Shown here: piece after piece, positions 62,201-64,000 of the stretch
How the letters are laid out: each line of letters opens with the position of its first letter
How positions within the stretch are numbered: the stretch's first letter is position 1
Program-made: the position numbers and the translations under genes
Origin: Toxoplasma gondii ME49
Lineage: Eukaryota > Apicomplexa > Conoidasida > Eucoccidiorida > Sarcocystidae
NCBI RefSeq assembly: GCF_000006565.2
Contig: NC_031480.1
Location: 760,144 to 824,143 of the forward strand
Direction: 5' to 3'
DNA length: 64,000 nucleotides
The notes under the pieces: generated by a model
What the model was told of the DNA's origin: nothing
Database searches by the model: none
Seen by the model: only the letters and a program-made list of their open reading frames with translations

Positions 62201-63879
62201 GGGGATTTTAGCGAGGTCAGAAGTCTTTGAAGCACGCAAGGAAGGAGAGACCAAGTCAGACGGGCATGCAGGCGACGGAGAAGAAGATGCTGGAAATGCA
62301 GAAGAGGAAGAAGTAGGAACCGAAGAAGAAAACGCGTAGGTTCTTTTTTCTCTAGAGAAAGAGGAGAGACTGGCAAGGAAAGCTTCGAGTTTTTCTCCAG
62401 CTCGATTGACGAAACGAGGCTGCGGATGAAGCAGCACGGACGGCGGGTCTGCTTCATCTAATCGGAGAACCTCTCCGGCTTTCGTGAGAATTCGGTAGCG
62501 TCCTGAAAACGGCATTGTATAACGCACAACTGTTCAACAGTGAAGGGGGGAGAAAAAAAGGAGGAAAAGGCGATGCAACAGCCTAAAAAAAAGGGATCGC
62601 GAGCAGCGCAACTTGAGACCCGTGTGGTGTGGTGCACCGAAGCGCAACGAATCTGGCGAAAAAAACAGAGGGATACACCTTTCGCAAAGAAGCGGCGTTC
62701 GCAGAAGTAAAACTGACGGCGAGGGCGACGGGCCATGAACTTTTCCAGAGTTCAAAAATGCATTCACTGGTAAGGTTCTCACTTTTCCCCTTCTCACATT
62801 ATTAGGTCTGTCTGAGGATCGACCGCCCTCGTTTCTACCTGTTCGGTGCATCAAGCTTATAAAAACAGGCAGCGTGCATCTGAAACACCAACATGTCGAG
62901 TTTCTCTCTGTCTCCACGTCTTGGTGACTTCTTTGTGTGGACAATGAACGACACTCTGCAGCACCTAACTCTCTGCGTACACATCTCAGTCACAAAGAGA
63001 AAAAATGCTCGTACCACTGGAGATCACGCGATGCCAGGCCTTGAGTCGGTCTTGGTGAGGAACGAACGCGACGGGTTCTTTCGACGAGTGGCTCAGCATC
63101 GAAATCGCACTCTGCAGTTCATCTGCTTCCTCTCGAGAGTGGACGCCAGACGCTGAGGTTTGCTCTTCCTTGCACACCCGAGTCGCGTCCGTTTCCGTCG
63201 AGTTTCCTTCAGCAGTGGATTTCTTCGTTTGCCTGTTCTTTCGCGCTTTTCCGCGCACAGATATAGCCACACGTCCGAGGAGAATAAGTGAGGCCGCTTG
63301 GCTTTTCGTGTCGGCAAGGCCTCGCTGGATCAGCAGGTCGTCTGCCCGGATTCTCTTGGAAATGGCGGACTTGTTGACGCCTGGAGGACTCCGAGGAGCC
63401 GAATAGCAGCAGTGTCTTATCCGATGTTCTTCGCTGGCGAATGGCTGAGAAAACGCAAACGAAAACGCACGGTGAACCGGGCGCCTGGCGCGTCGGCCCC
63501 CCTCTACATGTCCCGCGCTCAGTTTGCCTGTTGCGAACGGAGGCGAGGCCACGGGGACGAGTAGAAACGAAGGGCAAAGTGCACACGTAGATGAAGGAAG
63601 AGGCGCATGTGTCGGGATTTCAGTGGAGACTGAAAACGGGCTAAGTGAGGCGCAATTCATCGAAGATTTCGACGTGGAAAGACGCGCAGAACGACACCTT
63701 GACAGTGAGAGGGGGTGGGTGGTCATGTCCAGCGGACGGCGGAACTGCGAGTCAGAGGCACCGACATCGGGTAACCCAAAAGTAAGACAGAAGAGGAACG
63801 CAACGAACAATAAGAAGAAGGAAACGTAAAGACTCTTGGAAGGCAAAAGAAATGATCTGGTCCACACGCCGCCGCCCAT
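56253..63879 (-). CDS. TlyA-type S4/FtsJ rRNA 2'-O-methyltransferase
   Basis: Seven motifs in TlyA order fall on six exons whose phases all close: 63015-63879, 61803-62502, 60908-61009, 58440-58519, 57443-57522 and 56253-56462. They give 2,037 nt and 678 residues. An S4 RNA-binding domain (about residues 174-207, ISKRIRADDLLIQRGL) precedes an FtsJ/RrmJ fold: FVNRAGEKLEAF, SAM motif VLDVGSSTGGFTD (505-517), VVCVDVGKGEL, NARYL, FDCVLVDLSFISL, LLVKPQFE and GNTEHFLAF. The K326-D574-K602-E661 set matches the catalytic K-D-K-E of the family. TlyA enzymes 2'-O-methylate cytidines of bacterial-type 16S/23S rRNA. About 160 serine/glutamate-rich residues are inserted between K326 and the SAM motif. The N-terminus has a hydrophobic core (SFFLLFVAFLFCLTFG) followed by a basic, serine-rich stretch, as in bipartite apicoplast leaders; that location is inferred. 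The start is the first in-frame ATG. Confidence 0.9.
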
Positions 63880-64000
63880 CGCGCCGCACGCGGCACTCGC
63901 TGCTGTGGCACACGTCACCGAGCATGAGACCCAACCACGGGCAAAAAAGGAATGCAAGAAAAACAAGGAGCATGAAGGGGGGTAAGAAACAGAATCGCCT
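63880..64000. other. Upstream region of the methyltransferase gene
   Basis: Only 121 bp upstream of the predicted start are visible. The methyltransferase frame stays open a little further but has no ATG. An overlapping frame begins at ATG 63973 with a hydrophobic stretch (MLLVFLAFLFCPWLGLML) but is out of phase with the S4 domain, so it is not used. Confidence 0.4.

Noticed and set aside
1..64000. Operons, CRISPR arrays, IS elements, prophage or plasmid features
   Set aside because: None seen. Intron-rich genes, splice consensus and microsatellites indicate a eukaryotic nuclear locus, so the bacterial-looking methyltransferase is not contamination.

Overview
The window reads as nuclear DNA of a coccidian apicomplexan, most likely Toxoplasma gondii or a close relative (Neospora, Hammondia). 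The grounds are multi-exon genes with short GT-AG introns, serine/arginine/alanine-rich insertions inside conserved enzymes, CT-rich leaders, long TA microsatellites in introns, and plant-like or bacterial-like genes with apparent secretory leaders. There is no sign of bacterial operons, IS elements or CRISPR. Species identity is inferred; nothing here proves it.

Five protein genes account for most of the sequence. (1) Minus strand, <1-4732: a large, basic, almost wholly helical protein I do not recognise; its C-terminus lies beyond base 1 and its N-terminal exon is unresolved. (2) Minus strand, 8816-23256: a mechanosensitive channel of the MscS/plant MSL type. Thirteen exons join in phase across the whole gene, and one 4.9-kb exon inserts about 1,500 residues, including eight tandem decapeptides. 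(3) Plus strand, about 28830-39633: a roughly 1,850-residue protein with leucine-rich-like segments, one or two Tudor-like modules, a long charged low-complexity region, a coiled coil and a C-terminal C3HC4 RING, so probably an E3 ubiquitin ligase or chromatin-associated RING protein. (4) Plus strand, 43384-54890: a membrane-anchored diflavin reductase of the NADPH-cytochrome P450 reductase type (FMN, FAD and NADPH domains, 14 exons, about 977 residues). (5) Minus strand, 56253-63879: a 678-residue TlyA-type S4/FtsJ rRNA 2'-O-methyltransferase with a hydrophobic leader and a complete K-D-K-E catalytic set.

Layout: genes 1 and 2 are tandem on the minus strand. A 4.6-kb divergent spacer separates gene 2 from gene 3. 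Genes 3 and 4 are tandem on the plus strand. Genes 4 and 5 converge across a 1.4-kb spacer. The genes do not form an obvious pathway, and coccidian neighbours usually do not.

Exon models were built by hand from protein-family motifs, splice consensus and codon phase. Phase closes at every junction for genes 2 and 5. In gene 4 one donor is chosen by phase alone. In gene 3 one acceptor, and in gene 1 several junctions, stay open and are marked as such.
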